From Actinostola sp. cb2023 (lineage: Eukaryota > Cnidaria > Anthozoa > Actiniaria > Actinostolidae), in assembly GCA_033675265.1 (NCBI GenBank), contig JAUJYZ010001058.1:1991001-2055000 (forward strand): a DNA stretch of 64,000 nt, given 5' to 3'. The position numbers and the translations under genes were made by a program. Under the pieces are notes generated by a model. That model was given only the letters and a program-made list of their open reading frames with translations, did no database searches and was not told the DNA's origin. Position 1 is the first letter of the stretch. Every line of letters starts with the position of its first letter. Below, piece after piece: positions 46,519-64,000 of the stretch.

Positions 46519-47540
46519 TAAACCCACGTTTAAATGCGACCAAACCAAAGGCTATAAACCCACGCAAAATGTGTCCAAACCAAAGGCTATAACCCACGCA
46601 AAATGTGTCCAAACCAAAGGCTATAACCCACGCAAAATGTGTCCAAACCAAAGGCTACAACCCTGCCACGCAAAATGCGTCCAAACCAAAGGCTATAACG
46701 CACGCAAAATGCGACCAAACTAAAGGCTATAACCCACGCAAAATGCGTCCAAACCAAACGCTATAACCCAGGTAAATTGCGTCCAAACCAAAGGCTATAA
46801 CCCACGCAAAATGTGTCCAAACCAACGGCTACAACCCACGCAAAATGCGTCCAAACCAAAGGCTATAACGCACGCAAAATGCGACCAAACTAAAGGCTAT
46901 AACCCACGCAAAATGCGTCCAAACCAAACGCTATAACCCAGGTAAATTGCGTCCAAACCAAGGCTATAACCCACGCAAAATGTGTCCAAACCAAACGCTA
47001 CAACCCACAATGCACGTAAAATGCGTCTAAGTCAAAGGCTATAACCCACACAAAATGCGACCAAACCAAAGGCTATAACCCACGCAAAATGTGTCCAAAC
47101 CAAAGGCTATAACCCACGCAAAATGCGACCAAACCAATGGCTATACCCCACGCAAAATGCGTCTAAACCAAAGGCTATAACCCACGCAAAATGCGTCTAA
47201 ACCAAAGGCTATACCCCACGCAAAATGCGTCTAAACCAAAGGCTATAACCCACGCAAAATGCGTCTAAACCAAAGGCTATAACCCACGCAAAATGCGTCT
47301 AAACCAAAGGCTATAACCCAAGCAAAATGCGTCTAAACCAAAGGCTATAACCCACGCAAAATGCGTCCAAACCAAACGCTATAATCCAGGTAAAATGCGT
47401 CCAAACCAAAGGCTCTAACCCACGCAAAATGCGACCAAACCAAACGCTATAACCCACGCAAAATGTATCCAAACCAAAGGCTATAACCAACGCAAAATGT
47501 GTCCAAACCAAACGCCATAACCAACGCAAAATGGCTGAAA
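46519..47540. repeat. ~37-bp satellite array, ~27 copies
   Basis: Unit aaccaaaggctataaccc plus acgcaaaatgcgtcc. It shares the aaccaaaggctata and cgcaaaatg blocks with the larger array at 39.5-43.4 kb but lacks that array's gaaaactgcc block, so the two are sister satellites. Confidence 0.95.
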
Positions 47541-47692
47541 TGAAACTGCTGGGTTCTTTTTTGATTGCGTTGTTTATTGTCAAAATATCTACTAATTATA
47601 CAGTTCTCAGAATCAATGATTAGATTCATAATCCTACTTAACCTATTGACACCCAATTTGTATGAATCCCACGTTACCTACAATAAATATAC

Positions 47693-47955
47693 ATTCTCAA
47701 TAGTCCCTTTTTGCGTTCACAGATCGCGTTGTAAAACCGCTGTACTTATTGACATCAGACGCATTTGTACAGGGTTAGCCTCGAGTCAGTGTAAATTATT
47801 CACAAATATCAACAAGAACACGAAAAAATGTTGACATAAAACAATAGAAACATTTTTTAAATTGCACGGACTGGTTCGTGAATCGAGGCTAAGCCTGTAC
47901 AAATGCGTCTTGTCAAGGGCAGCGGTCATCTCTAAACAACGGGAAACTGGAGTAT
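47693..47955. mobile_element. ~260-bp dispersed element, copy 1
   Basis: Matches 54535-54790 along its length (gttgtaaaaccgctgtactt, cgaaaaaatgttgacat). It has internal inverted arms gacgcatttgtacagg-ttagcctcga and tcgaggctaagcctgtacaa. A non-autonomous DNA element is the likely explanation. Confidence 0.7.
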
Positions 47956-48673
47956 TGTGTTCACGACTTACAGAGTAATAAAACACGCCGAAAACTATTG
48001 CATGGCACACTTATATGGTTTGTACATTCTAATCAATGCGGAAATACTCTACCACTATCAAAATGGCGACCTACTAAATCACGTGACATTATTAAAGGCC
48101 TGGTTGCTTTTCAAGATGGCGATCACGAGCGATATTGTGCCCAAATATGGATCTAGTCTAATTCCACCCATTGTTTGGGTATCGTTATAATGCTAAGCGA
48201 TAATGATATGCGGATCGGGGTGATGAATTCAGCCATATCGCCAGGGTATGACTTAGGCTGAGCTAATTTAGAAAATTTCTTTTGCTCCAAGGTAGTGTGC
48301 AACAGTGCCGTCTTCTCACGTAGCCGTAATACAAGACGATTCTGTTGTTACCCAGGGCGACAAAATCATATTGAAAATTACCCTTTGTAAAACTAGTGTG
48401 TCGTAGACTCTTTGTAGAACATTCGATTTTAAGAGCAGACGATTCCCAGGGTCGAAGGAAAGAACTCCTATTCTCTTTCCCAGATTCAGAATGATATAAT
48501 GGCTGTGTGAATGAAAGCACTCGGTAGATTTTGATATCAAAGATTATGCTTGTGTGCATGAATAAGTGCTGAAAGTTTAAGTCAAAACCTAACATAACAT
48601 CAAGAGTAGCTTATGAAGAGATTTACCGAACCGTTTCGTTGTAGGACGAAGGAGTTTTGCATCTAGGAATCGA

Positions 48674-63753
<15,080 letters not shown>

Positions 63754-63849
63754 CTGAGAAACAAAACCAAATCGAAAATATGAATTTGCCGTAAATCAGA
63801 CACTTTCCTGCGCCAATCAGTTTGGTTATCATGGTATTAACCATCGTAC

Positions 63850-64000
63850 ATCATCATCATTAGCATCAACATTATCATCATCATCATCATCATCATCAAC
63901 AACATTGATCATCATCATCATCATCATCAACAACATTCATCATCATCATCATCATCAACAACATTGATCATCATCATCATCATCATCATCAACAACATTG
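63850..64000 (-). repeat. (ATC)n with acaacattgatc higher-order units
   Basis: Four runs of atc units separated by aacaacattgat or aacaacattcat. It continues past the window edge. Confidence 0.9.

Larger units (their letters stand above)
38919..48673. other. Intergenic repeat-dominated region
   Basis: No coding exon could be supported. The region consists of a SINE, two related satellites, homopolymer runs and dispersed repeats (listed separately). Spaces between them, for example 45560-46510 and 48010-48670, show nothing recognisable. Confidence 0.55.

Overview
This window is nuclear DNA from an invertebrate metazoan. Genes have many short exons with GT..AG introns. The proteins are animal-specific: a GW182/TNRC6 microRNA effector and a polycystin-1-type receptor-channel. 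A eukaryotic tRNA-Glu, a tRNA-derived SINE and many short inverted-repeat (MITE-like) elements and minisatellites are also present. I cannot fix the phylum. A basal animal or marine invertebrate is likely but unproven.

Layout. 1-4.6 kb: repeats only. 4.63-11.13 kb, plus strand: a coiled-coil protein gene whose 5' end is uncertain. 11.2-19.4 kb: non-coding, rich in inverted-repeat elements. 19.47-19.96 kb, minus strand: a three-exon gene for a 76-residue basic, low-complexity protein. 20.67-38.77 kb, plus strand: a 22-exon gene. All its exon phases agree, and it encodes a ~1746-residue protein running from a J domain through a K/E-rich coiled coil, GW-repeat region, UBA domain and Q-rich region to an RRM and tryptophan-rich tail. 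It is a GW182/TNRC6 orthologue with an apparent DnaJ N-terminus. The two genes are head to head and share a 0.7 kb interval with CRE/E-box and YY1-like motifs. 38.8-48.6 kb: a SINE, a 3.8 kb satellite, a related 1 kb satellite and other dispersed repeats. 48.67-63.75 kb, minus strand, running off the right edge: the C-terminal ~1460 residues of a polycystin-1-like protein (GAIN/GPS, PLAT, 11-TM architecture with a polycystin channel module). A tRNA-Glu(CTC) gene sits in one of its introns on the same strand.

The strongest unexplained pattern is the link between tandem repeats and 5' splice sites. In two genes the repeat unit itself contains the end of the upstream exon plus its splice donor: about 21 copies in the polycystin gene and 4 in the coiled-coil gene. 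In the GW182 gene a near-perfect 60-bp array starts four bases after a donor and carries a consensus donor on its antisense strand in every unit. Several other introns have simple or complex tandem repeats beginning within 10-100 bases of the donor. The most notable protein-level observation is the J domain at the head of a GW182 protein.

Exon coordinates were read by eye from splice consensus and phase. They have not been checked against transcripts or any database.
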